From Sorangium aterium (GTDB lineage Bacteria > Myxococcota_A > Polyangia > Polyangiales > Polyangiaceae), in the NCBI RefSeq assembly GCF_028368935.1, contig NZ_JAQNDK010000006.1:851501-915500 (forward strand): a DNA stretch of 64,000 nucleotides, given 5' to 3'. Both the position numbers and the translations under genes were made by a program. Shown here piece after piece: positions 24,791 through 34,430 of the stretch. The first letter of the stretch is position 1, and every line of letters starts with the position of its first letter. The notes under the pieces were generated by a model. That model was not told the DNA's origin and did not search any database. It saw only the letters and a list, made by a program, of their open reading frames with translations.

Positions 24791-27141
24791 AGTTCACTGA
24801 CGGTTATTGGGAGATGTGCAAGGGTGTGCACGCGGTCTACCCCATGGAGGTCCTCGACGTCGACGCCGGGCCGGCGTCGTTCGTCGTGCACGCGCCCGTC
24901 CAGCGGATCCGGCACCGCGGCGACCTGCTCAAGGGACCGGTGGTGACCGTCACCTGCGAGTCCCCGATGCCGGACGTCATCGGCGTCACCATCACGCACT
25001 TCGCGGGCGAGCGGCCCCGCGGCCCGGCGTTCGAGCTGGCCACCGACCCGACCGGGGAGGTGACGGTGGACGAGGAAGCGGCCACGCTGACCTCCGGCGC
25101 GCTGTCGGTGCGGGTCGGGCGCCGCGAGGGGTGGAGGCTGGACTTCCTGGCCGGGGGCCGCCGCCTCACCGGCAGCGCGCGGAAGGCGATGGCGATCATC
25201 GACACCGACGACGGCCGCCACTACGTGCGCGAGCAGCTCGACCTCGGCGTGGACCACTTCGTGTACGGCCTCGGCGAGCGGTTCGGGTCGCTGGTCAAGA
25301 ACGGCCAAGTCGTGGAGATCTGGAACAACGACGGCGGCACGTCCAGCGAGCACGCGTACAAGAACTCGCCGTTCTTCCTCACCAACGCGGGCTACGGCGT
25401 GTTCGTCGACCATCCCGGGCGCGTGTCGTTCGAGGTGGCCTCCGAGGCGGTGTCGCGGACGCAGTTCAGCGTCGAGGGCCAGTCGATGCGCTACTTCCTC
25501 ATCTACGGGCCGACGCCGAGGGAGATCCTGCGCAAGTACACCGCGCTCACCGGGCGGCCCGCGCGAGTGCCGGGCTGGTCGTACGGGCTGTGGCTGTCCA
25601 CCTCGTTCATCACCAATTACGACGAGGCGACCGTCACCTCGTTCATCGACGGGATGGCGGAGCGGGGCCTGCCGCTCAGCGTGTTCCACTTCGACTGCTT
25701 CTGGATGCGCGAGTTCCGGTGGTGCGATTTCGAGTGGGACCCGCGCGTGTTCCCCGACCCGCCCGGGATGCTGCGCCGGCTCAAGGAGCGCGGCTTGCGC
25801 ATCTGTGTCTGGATCAACCCCTACATCGGGCAGCGCTCGCCGCTGTTCGAGGAGGGCAGGGCGCGCGGCTACCTGCTGCGGCGCCCGAACGGCGACGTGT
25901 GGCAGTGGGACCTGTGGCAGCCGGGCATGGGCATCGTCGACTTCACCAACCCCGAGGCCCGCGCTTGGTACGCCGCCAAGCTCGACGCGCTGCTCGACAT
26001 GGGCGTGGACTGCTTCAAGACCGACTTCGGCGAGCGCATCCCCACCGACGTCGTCTACCACGACGGGTCCGACCCGGAACGCGGGCACAACTACTATACC
26101 CACCTCTACAACCGGACGGTGTTCGAGCTCTTGCGCAAGCGGCGCGGCGAGGGCGAGGCGGTCTTGTTCGCCCGCTCGGCCACGGCGGGCGGGCAGCAGT
26201 TCCCGGTGCACTGGGGCGGAGACTGCGAGTCGACGTTCGAGGGGATGGGGGAGAGCCTGCGGGGCGGCCTGTCGCTGGGCATGACGGGCTTCGGCTACTG
26301 GAGCCACGACATCGGCGGGTTCGAGGGCACCCCCGACCCGGCGGTGTTCAAACGATGGATCGCGTTCGGGCTGCTATCGTCGCACAGCCGGCTGCACGGA
26401 AGCGGCTCCTACCGGGTGCCATGGCTGTTCGACGAGGAGTGTGTGGAGGTGCTGCGGCGCTTCACCCGGCTGAAGATGCGGCTGATGCCCTACCTGGCCG
26501 GGGCCGCGCGGCAGGCGTACGGCGAGGGCCTGCCGATGGTGCGCGCGATGGTCGTCGAGTTCCCGGACGACCCGGCCTGCACGCATCTGGAGCGGCAGTA
26601 CATGCTGGGCGACGACCTGCTCGTGGCGCCTGTCTTCTCCGCCGACGGGGAGGTCTCGTATTATGTGCCGCGCGGCGTGTGGACGCACTATCTCACCGGG
26701 GAGCGCGTCGAGGGCGGCCGCTGGGTGCGCGAGCGCCACGGGTTCGACAGCGTGCCGCTGCTCGCTCGGCCGGGGGCGGTGATCCCCGAGGGCGCGGTGG
26801 AGGACCGCCCCGACTACGACCACGCGAATGGCGTGACGCTGCGCGTGTACGAGCCGGCGGACGGCGCCCGCGTTACAACCTTGATCCCGGGCGCCGACGG
26901 GGACGCGGGCACGACGTTCACCACGTCCCGGGAGGGCTCGGTGGTGCGGGTGGAGGCCGCGGGCGCCCCGGGTGCCTGGAGCGTTCTCCTCGTCAACCGC
27001 CGCGTCGTGTCCGTCGAAGGCGGGGAGAGCGCGGAGCACCCGCGGGGAGCGCTGGTCAGGGCGGCCGGCGGCAAGCTGGTCATCACGCTGGAGGGGAAGG
27101 GCTCGACCGCGGGATCCGGCGCCAGAGGAGACGACCGATGA
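24787..27141 (+). CDS. GH31 alpha-xylosidase (YicI-like)
   Basis: 784 aa, no signal peptide, so it acts in the cytoplasm on imported sugars. An N-terminal beta domain (about 1-230) precedes the catalytic barrel. The nucleophile Asp413 lies in CFKTDFGERIP and the acid/base Asp479 in HWGGDCES. The KTDFGE form, rather than the alpha-glucosidase WxDMNE form, is the hallmark of alpha-xylosidases (removing alpha-xylosyl units from isoprimeverose or xyloglucan oligosaccharides). HDIGGFEG and SRLHGS complete the active site. The C-terminal beta domains extend to 784. Translational coupling to the permeases supports import followed by hydrolysis. The operon's style, lacking an ATPase gene, resembles actinobacterial operons. 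Confidence 0.92.
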   Translation: MKFTDGYWEMCKGVHAVYPMEVLDVDAGPASFVVHAPVQRIRHRGDLLKGPVVTVTCESPMPDVIGVTITHFAGERPRGPAFELATDPTGEVTVDEEAATLTSGALSVRVGRREGWRLDFLAGGRRLTGSARKAMAIIDTDDGRHYVREQLDLGVDHFVYGLGERFGSLVKNGQVVEIWNNDGGTSSEHAYKNSPFFLTNAGYGVFVDHPGRVSFEVASEAVSRTQFSVEGQSMRYFLIYGPTPREILRKYTALTGRPARVPGWSYGLWLSTSFITNYDEATVTSFIDGMAERGLPLSVFHFDCFWMREFRWCDFEWDPRVFPDPPGMLRRLKERGLRICVWINPYIGQRSPLFEEGRARGYLLRRPNGDVWQWDLWQPGMGIVDFTNPEARAWYAAKLDALLDMGVDCFKTDFGERIPTDVVYHDGSDPERGHNYYTHLYNRTVFELLRKRRGEGEAVLFARSATAGGQQFPVHWGGDCESTFEGMGESLRGGLSLGMTGFGYWSHDIGGFEGTPDPAVFKRWIAFGLLSSHSRLHGSGSYRVPWLFDEECVEVLRRFTRLKMRLMPYLAGAARQAYGEGLPMVRAMVVEFPDDPACTHLERQYMLGDDLLVAPVFSADGEVSYYVPRGVWTHYLTGERVEGGRWVRERHGFDSVPLLARPGAVIPEGAVEDRPDYDHANGVTLRVYEPADGARVTTLIPGADGDAGTTFTTSREGSVVRVEAAGAPGAWSVLLVNRRVVSVEGGESAEHPRGALVRAAGGKLVITLEGKGSTAGSGARGDDR

Positions 27142-27179
27142 AGGACTGATGGACGCGCCGCGGCGCACGGCGCTCTCGC

Positions 27180-27196
27180 TGTAGAGCCGCTCTACA
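27180..27196. terminator. Hairpin after the xyloside operon
   Basis: TGTAGAG-CCG-CTCTACA is a perfect 7-bp stem with a 3-base loop, 39 bases after the GH31 stop. There is no T-tract, so it may be a terminator, an mRNA-end stabiliser or a binding site for the GH3 gene downstream. Confidence 0.45.
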
Positions 27197-27419
27197 CTGC
27201 CCACGAGGATGCGCGGCAGCGCGCCGAGCAGCGCTGTGGCCGCGAGGTCCGGACTCTGCGCGACGGAGCGCCGGCCGCACGGCGCATCCTCGTCGCGAGT
27301 CGGTGATCGGTCGTACCGCAAAATGGTTGTTTGCCTGCCGTGATCGACGAGATAGAATGACGTCACGCGCAGTACGATCCTGCTCGACGGCTGAGCGGAA
27401 CGCGCTTTACCCTGGGCTC

Positions 27420-30404
27420 ATGTCCACTTCGTCTAGGTTTCAACGGATCGCGGCTTCCGCTCCGCTCGTCCTCGCGCTGACGTTCCAACCCTCGGGGTCG
27501 AGCGCGGGTGAGACGCTGCCTTTCCAGGATCCCGGTCTGCCGATCGAGGTCCGCGTCAGCGATCTCCTCGGCCGGCTCACGCTGGACGAGAAGATCTCGC
27601 TCCTGCATCAGTTCCAGCCTGCCATTCCGCGGCTCGGCATTCCGGACTTCAAGGCCGGCACCGAGGCACTGCACGGAGTGGCCTGGTCGACCGATCGCGA
27701 CAACGGCGGCGCCGTCGTGACGGCGACCGGCACGGTGTTCCCGCAGGCGATCGGCCTGGCGACGACCTGGAACCCGGATCTCATCCGGCAGGTCGGCGAG
27801 GCTGTCGGAGACGAAGTCCGCGGCTACCACGCGCTCGCCCCTCGCGTCTGGGGTCTGCAGGTATGGGCGCCCGTGGTCAACCTGCTGCGCGACCCGCGCT
27901 GGGGGCGCAACGAGGAGGGCTACTCCGAGGACCCGCTCCTCTCCGGCGCGATCGCCACCGCCTACGGGCGCGGCCTCGAAGGGGACGACCCGCTCTACCT
28001 GAAGACCGCGCCGGTCATCAAGCACTATCTCGCCAACAACAACGAGATCCGTCGTGACACCACGTCGTCGAATCTGCGCCCCCGCGTGAAGCACGAGTAT
28101 GACGAGCTGGCCTTCAAGCTGCCCATCGCCGCCGACGCCGTGACCGGCGTCATGACATCTTACAACCTGGTCAACGGCAGGCCGGCGACCGTCAACCCGG
28201 ATGTCGGCGAGGTCGTGCGGAGCTGGACGGAGAAGACGCTCTACAACGTGTCCGACGCCTGGGCCCCCAACAACTTGACCGCCTCGCAGAAGTACTTCGC
28301 CACGAGCGAGGAGGCCTTCGCGGCCACGCTCCTGGCCGGAGTGGACAGCTTCACCGTCGACGACGCCAACAGCGCGCGCACCATCGAGATTCTCCACTCG
28401 GCGCTCGCGCAAGGGCTCCTCACCGAGGAGGACATCGACGCCTCCGTCGAGCACGTCCTTTCCGTCCGCCTCCGGCTCGGCGATTTCGACCTGGATGGGG
28501 GCCCCTACGCCGACATCGGGCCCGAGGTCATCGACAGCCCGGAGCACCGCCAGCTGGCCCGCCGGGCCGCCGACGAGGCCATGGTGCTGCTCGAGAACAG
28601 GCGTCGCCTCCTGCCGCTGAACCCGGCGGCCACGCGGCGGATCGCGGTCGTCGGGCCTCTCTCGGACACGCTCTACACGGACTGGTACTCCGGGGCGCTC
28701 CCGTACCGGGTCACGCCCCTGGACGGCATCCGCGAGCGGCTCCCCGACGCCACCGTCCTCTCCAGCGAGGGCGTGGACCGGATCGTGCTGCGGGATGTCG
28801 CGAGCGGCCGCTACGTGACCGCCGGCGCGGACGAGGACGGGGACATCCTGCGCGTCAGCGCGGCCAGCGCGGGTCCCACCGAGGAGTTCGACGTGTTCGA
28901 CTGGGGGCAGGGCATCGTCACGTTGCGCAGCGCGGCCAATGGCAAGGTGGTCGACCGCTTCAACTTCGGCCCCAACTTCGCGAACCAAGCCGCCCAGCCG
29001 TACGGCTGGTTCGTCCAGCAGCAGTTCGCCCTCGAGCCGCAGGGCGACGGCACGCACGTCATCCGCTACGCCGGCTACGAGAAGGCGTTCGACTGGGCCG
29101 GCCCCGAGGTCTACCTGACCATCGCCGAGGACGGCGCGCTCGCCCTGACCGCGACCGACGCGGCCCACGCGGCGCACTTCGCGGTCGACGTGGTCCGGAG
29201 CGGCGTCGACGAGGCGGTGCGCGCGGCGACAGGCGCCGACGCCGCCGTGGTCGTCGTCGGCAGTATGCCGTTCATCAACGGGCGGGAGGACCACGACCGC
29301 ACGTCGATGGCGCTGGCCGAGTGGCAGTCCGCCCTGGTACGGGCGGTGCTCGCCGCCAATCCGCGCACCATCCTCGTGCTCGAGGCCAGCTATCCGCTGA
29401 CCATCCCGTGGGAGAAGCTCCGCGTCCCCGCCATCCTGTGGACCAACCATGCGGGCCAGGAGACCGGCCATGCCATCTCCGACGTCCTTTTCGGCGACCA
29501 CAATCCTGCCGGGCGACTGACCCAGACCTGGTACCGCTCGGCGGGCGACCTGCCGGATGTCCTCGAATACGACATCATCAAGGCCCGGCGGACCTATCTC
29601 TACTTCGACGGTGATCCGCTCTATCCGTTCGGATACGGGCTGTCGTACTCGACCTTTGGGTACGACAACCTCCAGCTGAGCGCCCGGTCGGTCCAGGCCG
29701 GCGACCCGATCTCGGTGCGCGTCGACGTCACGAACACGAGCCTGCGGGCCGGCGACGAGGTCGTTCAGCTCTACAGCCGCCAGCCATCGTCGCGCGATCC
29801 GCAGCCCGTCAAGCAGCTGCGGGCGTTTCGGCGGATCCACCTCGCGCCGGGCGAGAAGCGGACGGTCGAGCTCGCTTTCGCCGCCTCCGACCTGGCCCAC
29901 TGGGACGTGACGCGGGGCCGCTGGGTCCTTGAGGCGGCTGGCGTCGAGCTGATGGTCGGCTCCTCCTCGGCCGACATCCGCCGGAGCGCGGTCGTGCGCG
30001 TGCGCGGCGAGCGCATCCCGGCGCGCGACCTCGCCCGCGAGACGCGAGCGCTCGACTTCGACGACTACGCCGGCATCGAGCTGGTCGACGAGAGCATGGA
30101 GTGGGGCGACGCCGTGGGCGCCACCGCGGGCGGCTGGCTCCGCTTCTCCGATGTGGAGCTGGGCAGCGGTGCCAGCCACTTCAGCGGCGGGTTCGCCCGC
30201 GCCGAGGCCGGCGACGCGCTCGTCGAGATCCGGCTCGACGATCCGGTCCGCGGCAAGGTGGTTGGGACCGCCGTCGTGCCGAGCACGGGCGACGTGTACG
30301 CATACACCACCGCGGCCGCCGAGCTCGACGGCGCTTACGGGCGACACGACGTCTACCTCGTGTTCCGTGGAGCCGCCCGCCTGTCGACCTTCGCGATCGA
30401 CTGA
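27420..30404 (+). CDS. Secreted GH3 beta-glycosidase with C-terminal CBM6-like module
   Basis: 994 aa from ATG 27420, chosen because a signal peptide follows (IAASAPLVLALTFQPSGSSA). The GH3 N-terminal barrel shows LTLDEKISLLHQ, GIPDFKAGTEALHGV and a nucleophile Asp279 in NVSDAWAPNN. The GH3 C-terminal domain is split by a roughly 150-residue insert (about 455-600; VSAASAGPTEEFDVFDWGQG), likely a beta-trefoil or fascin-like module. A fibronectin-III-like domain (VDVTNTSLRAGDEVVQLY) and a final CBM6-like domain ending in VYLVFRGAARLSTFAID follow. Such enzymes remove beta-xylose or beta-glucose units outside the cell or in the periplasm. The gene is monocistronic. An upstream in-frame ATG at 27303 would hide the signal peptide and is less likely. 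Confidence 0.9.
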   Translation: MSTSSRFQRIAASAPLVLALTFQPSGSSAGETLPFQDPGLPIEVRVSDLLGRLTLDEKISLLHQFQPAIPRLGIPDFKAGTEALHGVAWSTDRDNGGAVVTATGTVFPQAIGLATTWNPDLIRQVGEAVGDEVRGYHALAPRVWGLQVWAPVVNLLRDPRWGRNEEGYSEDPLLSGAIATAYGRGLEGDDPLYLKTAPVIKHYLANNNEIRRDTTSSNLRPRVKHEYDELAFKLPIAADAVTGVMTSYNLVNGRPATVNPDVGEVVRSWTEKTLYNVSDAWAPNNLTASQKYFATSEEAFAATLLAGVDSFTVDDANSARTIEILHSALAQGLLTEEDIDASVEHVLSVRLRLGDFDLDGGPYADIGPEVIDSPEHRQLARRAADEAMVLLENRRRLLPLNPAATRRIAVVGPLSDTLYTDWYSGALPYRVTPLDGIRERLPDATVLSSEGVDRIVLRDVASGRYVTAGADEDGDILRVSAASAGPTEEFDVFDWGQGIVTLRSAANGKVVDRFNFGPNFANQAAQPYGWFVQQQFALEPQGDGTHVIRYAGYEKAFDWAGPEVYLTIAEDGALALTATDAAHAAHFAVDVVRSGVDEAVRAATGADAAVVVVGSMPFINGREDHDRTSMALAEWQSALVRAVLAANPRTILVLEASYPLTIPWEKLRVPAILWTNHAGQETGHAISDVLFGDHNPAGRLTQTWYRSAGDLPDVLEYDIIKARRTYLYFDGDPLYPFGYGLSYSTFGYDNLQLSARSVQAGDPISVRVDVTNTSLRAGDEVVQLYSRQPSSRDPQPVKQLRAFRRIHLAPGEKRTVELAFAASDLAHWDVTRGRWVLEAAGVELMVGSSSADIRRSAVVRVRGERIPARDLARETRALDFDDYAGIELVDESMEWGDAVGATAGGWLRFSDVELGSGASHFSGGFARAEAGDALVEIRLDDPVRGKVVGTAVVPSTGDVYAYTTAAAELDGAYGRHDVYLVFRGAARLSTFAID

Positions 30405-30620
30405 GGGGCCTTTCGACGTAGGTCTCTTGCAACCCCGTCTCCGTGCCGGTTGTTCACGGCGCACCCACGTTCCCATGATGCCTTCCCCCTGCGGGGCCTC
30501 ATGCGGCCGGTGAAGCGGATGAACCTATAAAAGTTCACGCGCCGCCCTTCTGGCATGCATGGTGAGTCTTCGCTGAGAGCTTCCATGTCGATGAAGCCGC
30601 CATCCGGCGCGCGTCGCCGG

Positions 30621-30710
30621 GGCGAGCCCCTCGACGGTCGGGCTCTCGAAGAGGGTCGAGACAGGGATCGTCTGGTCAAAGGAGCTCCGGAGCCGGAGCT
30701 CCAGCCGCAC
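30621..30710 (-). pseudogene. C-terminal scrap of an acyl/peptidyl carrier protein domain
   Basis: The minus strand reads VRLELRLRSSFDQTIPVSTL followed by FESPTVEGLA. This is the end of a thiolation domain as found in PKS and NRPS modules (LR..F...LPV..LFE.PTV..LA). The phosphopantetheine DSL motif and the rest are absent, so this is a relic. The rest of 30405-30791 carries no gene. Confidence 0.5.
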
Positions 30711-30791
30711 CACGCATAAACCGCACGGGGACTGAATCTTCGGGGGTCGTCGACCTCGTGGCTCCAGGTCGCGGCGGTCACCTCGAGCGTG

Positions 30792-32157
30792 TCAGCTCGC
30801 GCGCGCGAGGCCGACCGGGGCCGGGGCGCCGCTCTGGGCGAGGCGCTCGGCGAGGGCCTTGTCGTAGAGGGCCTGCTCGCTGGCCTTGTGGGCGGCCGTG
30901 AAGCGCACCAGGATCGCGCACACCGACGAGACGAGCGCGGCGAAGCCCAGCACCGCAAAGCAGTCCTGGGTGTCGCCGACCGCCTTGAGCAGAAAGCCCG
31001 CCGCGACAGCGCCGACATTGCCGCCCGCGCCCACGATGCCCGCGACGCCGCCGAGCGCCTTGCGATCGATGAAGGGCACGAGCGCGTAGGTGGCGCCGCA
31101 CGCCATGTGCGTGAAGAGCCCGAAGCAGATCATCGCGACCACCGCCATCCCCGCCGTCTGCGTCCGGGAGAACCAGAGCAGGCCGAGCCCCTCGCCGACC
31201 ATCAGCGCGAACAGGAGGGTCGTGCGCGCGTCCAGGCCCTTCCGATGGGCCAGCCGATCGGAGAGGATGCCGCCCACGGCGCGCGCGAAGAGCGCCAGGA
31301 GCCCGAAGCTGCCCGCAGCCATGCCCGCGGTCTGGAGATCCAGCTTGAAGCGGTCCACGAAGTAGCTGGCGGCCACGTTGTGCACGAAGAGCTCGATCCC
31401 GAAGCAGGCTCCGTACGTGACGAACAACATCCAGGACCGGTAGTTGCCCATCGCCGCCTTGAAGACCGCCCATCCGCCCTTCTTCCCGCCCTCGATCTCG
31501 ACGCCCGCCGCGCGAAGGTCCTTGTAGTTCCCTTGCGGGCAGTCCTGGGTGAACTTCCAGTAGAGGACCGCCACGACGAGCATGAGCGCGCCCGGCACCA
31601 CCATCGCGAGGCGCCAGCCCATCGAGGAGCTGACACCCGCTCAGCACCGCCGCGAGCACCCAGGGCATGGTCGACTGCGTGACCCCCCCTCCGGCGTTGC
31701 CCCAGCCCGCGCTCGTGGCGTTCGCGGTGCCGACCACGTTGGGAGCGAACATGACGGACGTGTGGTACTGCGTGATGACGAAGCTCGCGCCGATCATGCC
31801 GATCAGCAGCCTGAAGAACAGGAAGACCTCATAGCTCCGCGCCAGCGCGATCCCGAGCACGGGGATGGCGCCGAGCGCCAGCAAGCACGTGTAGGTCGCT
31901 CTCGGACCGTACTTGTCGCAGAGCGGCCCGATCACCAGACGACCCGCGACCGTGATTCCCACGGCGGCGATGTTGATGTTGGCGATCTGCTCCTTGGTCA
32001 GCCCGAATTCCCCCTTGATGACCGGCATCAGCGGCGCAACCGCGAACCACGCAAAGAAGCAGGCGAAGAACGCCAGCCAGGTCAAGTGGAATGCGCGCAT
32101 CGCTGGAGTCGACAGCGAAAATAGCTCGATCTTGGTCGCCTTGGTAGCCTGGGTCAT
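30792..32157 (-). pseudogene. narK: NarK-type nitrate/nitrite (MFS) transporter, +1 frameshift
   Basis: ATG 32157 opens MTQATKATKIELFSLSTPAM and the first five or six membrane helices of a nitrate/nitrite porter (NNP) family protein, with LCDKYGPRATYT as the MFS loop motif and NATSAGWGNAGGGVTQ as the nitrate signature. At about 31630 the frame changes: AAVLSG is followed one base later by VSSSMGWRLAMVVPGAL, which continues to a stop at 30792. Removing one base there gives a 454-aa intact protein, the usual family length. It is either a real pseudogene or one sequencing error. No nitrate reductase gene is nearby. Confidence 0.85.
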
Positions 32158-32239
32158 GGGTCCTCGTAAGGTGCGGTTCTGAAGGACCTCGCGGTGCGCA
32201 GCTCGAGGCCTCAGGACGGATCCATAAAACAAGGACCGT

Positions 32240-32411
32240 AAATGGGTCGTAAATCGTATGTTTCCGATCGGTGTCGGAGCACAAATGGGCTGCAGATGGT
32301 ATGTTTCCGGTCGATGTCGGACCCTGGATGGGCTGTCGAACGTATGTTTCCGGTCGATGTCCGACGGCAAATGGGTTGTCGAGCGTGTGTTTCCGATGGA
32401 TGTCCGCGCCG
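32240..32411. repeat. Four 43-bp tandem repeats upstream of narK
   Basis: The core TATGTTTCCG (TGTGTTTCCG in the fourth copy) begins at 32257, 32300, 32343 and 32386, exactly 43 bases apart each time. Shared flanks are ATGGG before the core and TCGATGTC after it. The copies differ at scattered positions. They begin 83 bp upstream of the narK start. Confidence 0.85.
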
Positions 32412-32667
32412 TGGCCATCACGGCACGCGGTGCGCGGTCAGGGCGCCTGCTGGTCAGCCATCGCGATCGGCGTCGAGGGGCAGTGCACCGGGCAGTGCGG
32501 CCCGCGGAGGGCGGCGCCGAGGCGCCCGTCGCCTCGACGAAGACGTTGTATTCGGCGCGGGTGACCGGGTGCGCGCCGATCCGAGCAGCCCGGATTGGAA
32601 CCACACCACCGACGGAGGCAACACGAGCGCATCCTCCAGACACGGGAGTTGATCTACGGTAACGCAG

Positions 32668-32990
32668 GACACCAAATGGGGCGCACAGGAGGGGCCGGGG
32701 CTGCGCAGGAGCGCGCCGGGGCTGCGCAGGAGCGCGCCGGGGCTGCGTAGGAGCCACGGGGACGTGTGATGCGACACCAAATTGGGTGCGCAGGAGGGGC
32801 GCTGGGACCGCGCAGGAGCCGCTTGGTTGTACGTTAGGACACCAAATTGGGTGCGCAGGAGGGGGCTGAGACCGCGCAGGAAGGGCGCCGAGGCCGCGCA
32901 GGAGCCTGTCGGGGCCGCGCAGCAGGACCGCCAGGGCCACGCAGGAGGGGTGCTGGGATCGCGTAGGAGGCCGCCGCAGCCGCGCAGGAT
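32668..32990. repeat. Compound repeats: GACACCAAATTGGGTGCG and CGCAGGAG units
   Basis: GACACCAAATTGGG-type segments occur at 32668 (with GGGG), 32773 and 32838. Each starts a run of roughly 20-bp units containing GCGCAGGAG and GGGGCTGCG-like sequences, at least a dozen in all, of varied length. No reading frame here has protein character. Confidence 0.7.
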
Positions 32991-33018
32991 GTACGAGCGG
33001 AGCCCTGGTAACACTTCT

Positions 33019-34430
33019 GACCGGGAGCTGCGGTGACACTTCCTTGAGCTACAGGCCCATGCTCCGGGAGGACTGGAAACAGGGACCGGATCCTCGTCGG
33101 CGCGACACGCTCGCCGCGCTTTCTCGGACCGCCTGGATCTATACACGAACCGCTCCCCGTGGTCGCGGTACACACGAGCCTCTTCTCACGATCCGGCGTG
33201 AGTTCGCGCAGGTCACCGCGCCCTGGCCAGCTTCAGCTCCTTGTTCTTCAGGGTGACCTGCGCGAGCAGAACCGGGCCGTAGTACAGCTCCCAGACGTCA
33301 TCGGCGCTCGGAATCAGCCCCACGGGCTCGCCGGCGAGCAGTGAGGAGACGGTGGTCTGCGCGCCCCCGAACAGCATCCGTCCTTGGTCGTCAAGGCGTC
33401 GAATGGCCATCGTGTCCGGGTACTCCGGCGACGAGGGCTTGCTCGGCATCGAGCGGCGCGAGGGCGTGTAGCGCGAAGCCGGCGTCCTCTGGCCGAGCGC
33501 CTCGTGCGGACGCTGATCATTGTACTCGTGCCGAAACCGATCGAAGACGCGCTGCTGCGCTGCCAAGTTGGCTTCTGGCGGCGATGTCGCCTCCGCCTTC
33601 AACGTCTTGTGCATTCGCTCGTGGCGGCCGTTCTGCTGCGGCTTACCGGGCTCGATCCGCTCGGGATGAATGCCGAGCTTGATCCAGCTGACCGAGAGCG
33701 CCGAGAGCCCACCGATGCCAATCGTGGCGAACAGCGGCCCGTTATCGGAGCGGATGCGGTGCGGCAGCCCGAACTCGCGGAACGCGCGCTCGAAGTGCGG
33801 CCGCACCGAGGCCTCGTCCGGCTTCGCCACGCCCTCGCACTTGAACAGGTACCGCGACGCCTGGTCCGTCAACGTCAGCGGGTGGCAGCGCGTCCTGTCG
33901 CCGAGCGCGAAGTGCCCTTTGAAATCGGCGCACCACGTGTCATTCGGCTGCTCGGCTGGAGCCAGCGGCGACGGCATCGCGGTCGTCGGCGTCACTACGC
34001 GGCGCCGACGGGGCCGGATCAGCCCGTGCTTCTTGAGCAACTCGCCGATGGTGCTCGTTGCTGGCAGCCCCTCGGCGCCCAGGCTCTCCAGCCGCGCACG
34101 CAGCTTCTTCGGCCCCCACGTGGGGCGCTCCTTCCGCAGCTCGATCAGCGCGTCGATGAGCGCCGCTGGCGTCGCATGCGGGAACGAGCGCGCCACGGGC
34201 CGCCGCTCCTCCAGCCCGCTCGGTCCGGCCTGCTCGTAGCGCTCCACCCACTTGTACCCCGTCTTCCGGCTGATGCCGAACCGCCGGCACAGCTCCGCGA
34301 ACGTCTCGTCCGACTCGTTGACCTGCGCGATGAATCGAAGCCTCTCGTCCACTGAACATGTCTCTTTCCAGGGCACCGGCGCTCCTCCGTCGCCGGTCCT
34401 CTACGACATGTGTCACCTAAGCTCCCGGTC
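33019..34430. mobile_element. IS481-like insertion sequence
   Basis: The element is bounded by inverted repeats GACCGGGAGCTGCGGTGACA (33019-33038) and the reverse complement of 34411-34430, 18 of 20 bases alike. One transposase gene fills most of it. No target-site duplication is evident at these boundaries. Extra copies of the GCTCCCGGTC motif lie just outside at 34449, and a diverged one (GCCACCGGTC) further on, so the right end may be longer or may abut an older end. Confidence 0.75.
33213..34376 (-). CDS. IS481-family DDE transposase
   Basis: 387 aa from GTG 34376 (MPWKETCSVDERLRFIAQVN). The N-terminus has a helix-turn-helix, LCRRFGISRKTGYKWVERYE. The rve (integrase core) domain has the catalytic triad: Asp in DTWCADFKGHF, Asp in RSDNGPLFA, and Glu in QQNGRHERMHKTLK. 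The C-terminus contains RPHEALGQRTPASRY, usual for IS481 relatives. The extra 70 residues after this are typical of the MPWKE subgroup. The frame looks intact, so the element may be active. Confidence 0.92.
   Translation of the reverse strand: MPWKETCSVDERLRFIAQVNESDETFAELCRRFGISRKTGYKWVERYEQAGPSGLEERRPVARSFPHATPAALIDALIELRKERPTWGPKKLRARLESLGAEGLPATSTIGELLKKHGLIRPRRRRVVTPTTAMPSPLAPAEQPNDTWCADFKGHFALGDRTRCHPLTLTDQASRYLFKCEGVAKPDEASVRPHFERAFREFGLPHRIRSDNGPLFATIGIGGLSALSVSWIKLGIHPERIEPGKPQQNGRHERMHKTLKAEATSPPEANLAAQQRVFDRFRHEYNDQRPHEALGQRTPASRYTPSRRSMPSKPSSPEYPDTMAIRRLDDQGRMLFGGAQTTVSSLLAGEPVGLIPSADDVWELYYGPVLLAQVTLKNKELKLARAR

Noticed and set aside
27138-27149. Four-codon frame ATG AAG GAC TGA overlapping the GH31 stop
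   Set aside because: It looks like a coupled start for a further operon gene, but it stops after three residues and nothing downstream reads as its continuation.
32240-32411. CRISPR array
   Set aside because: The period is only 43 bases and the linkers between the cores are themselves similar; there are no unique spacers and no cas genes in the window.
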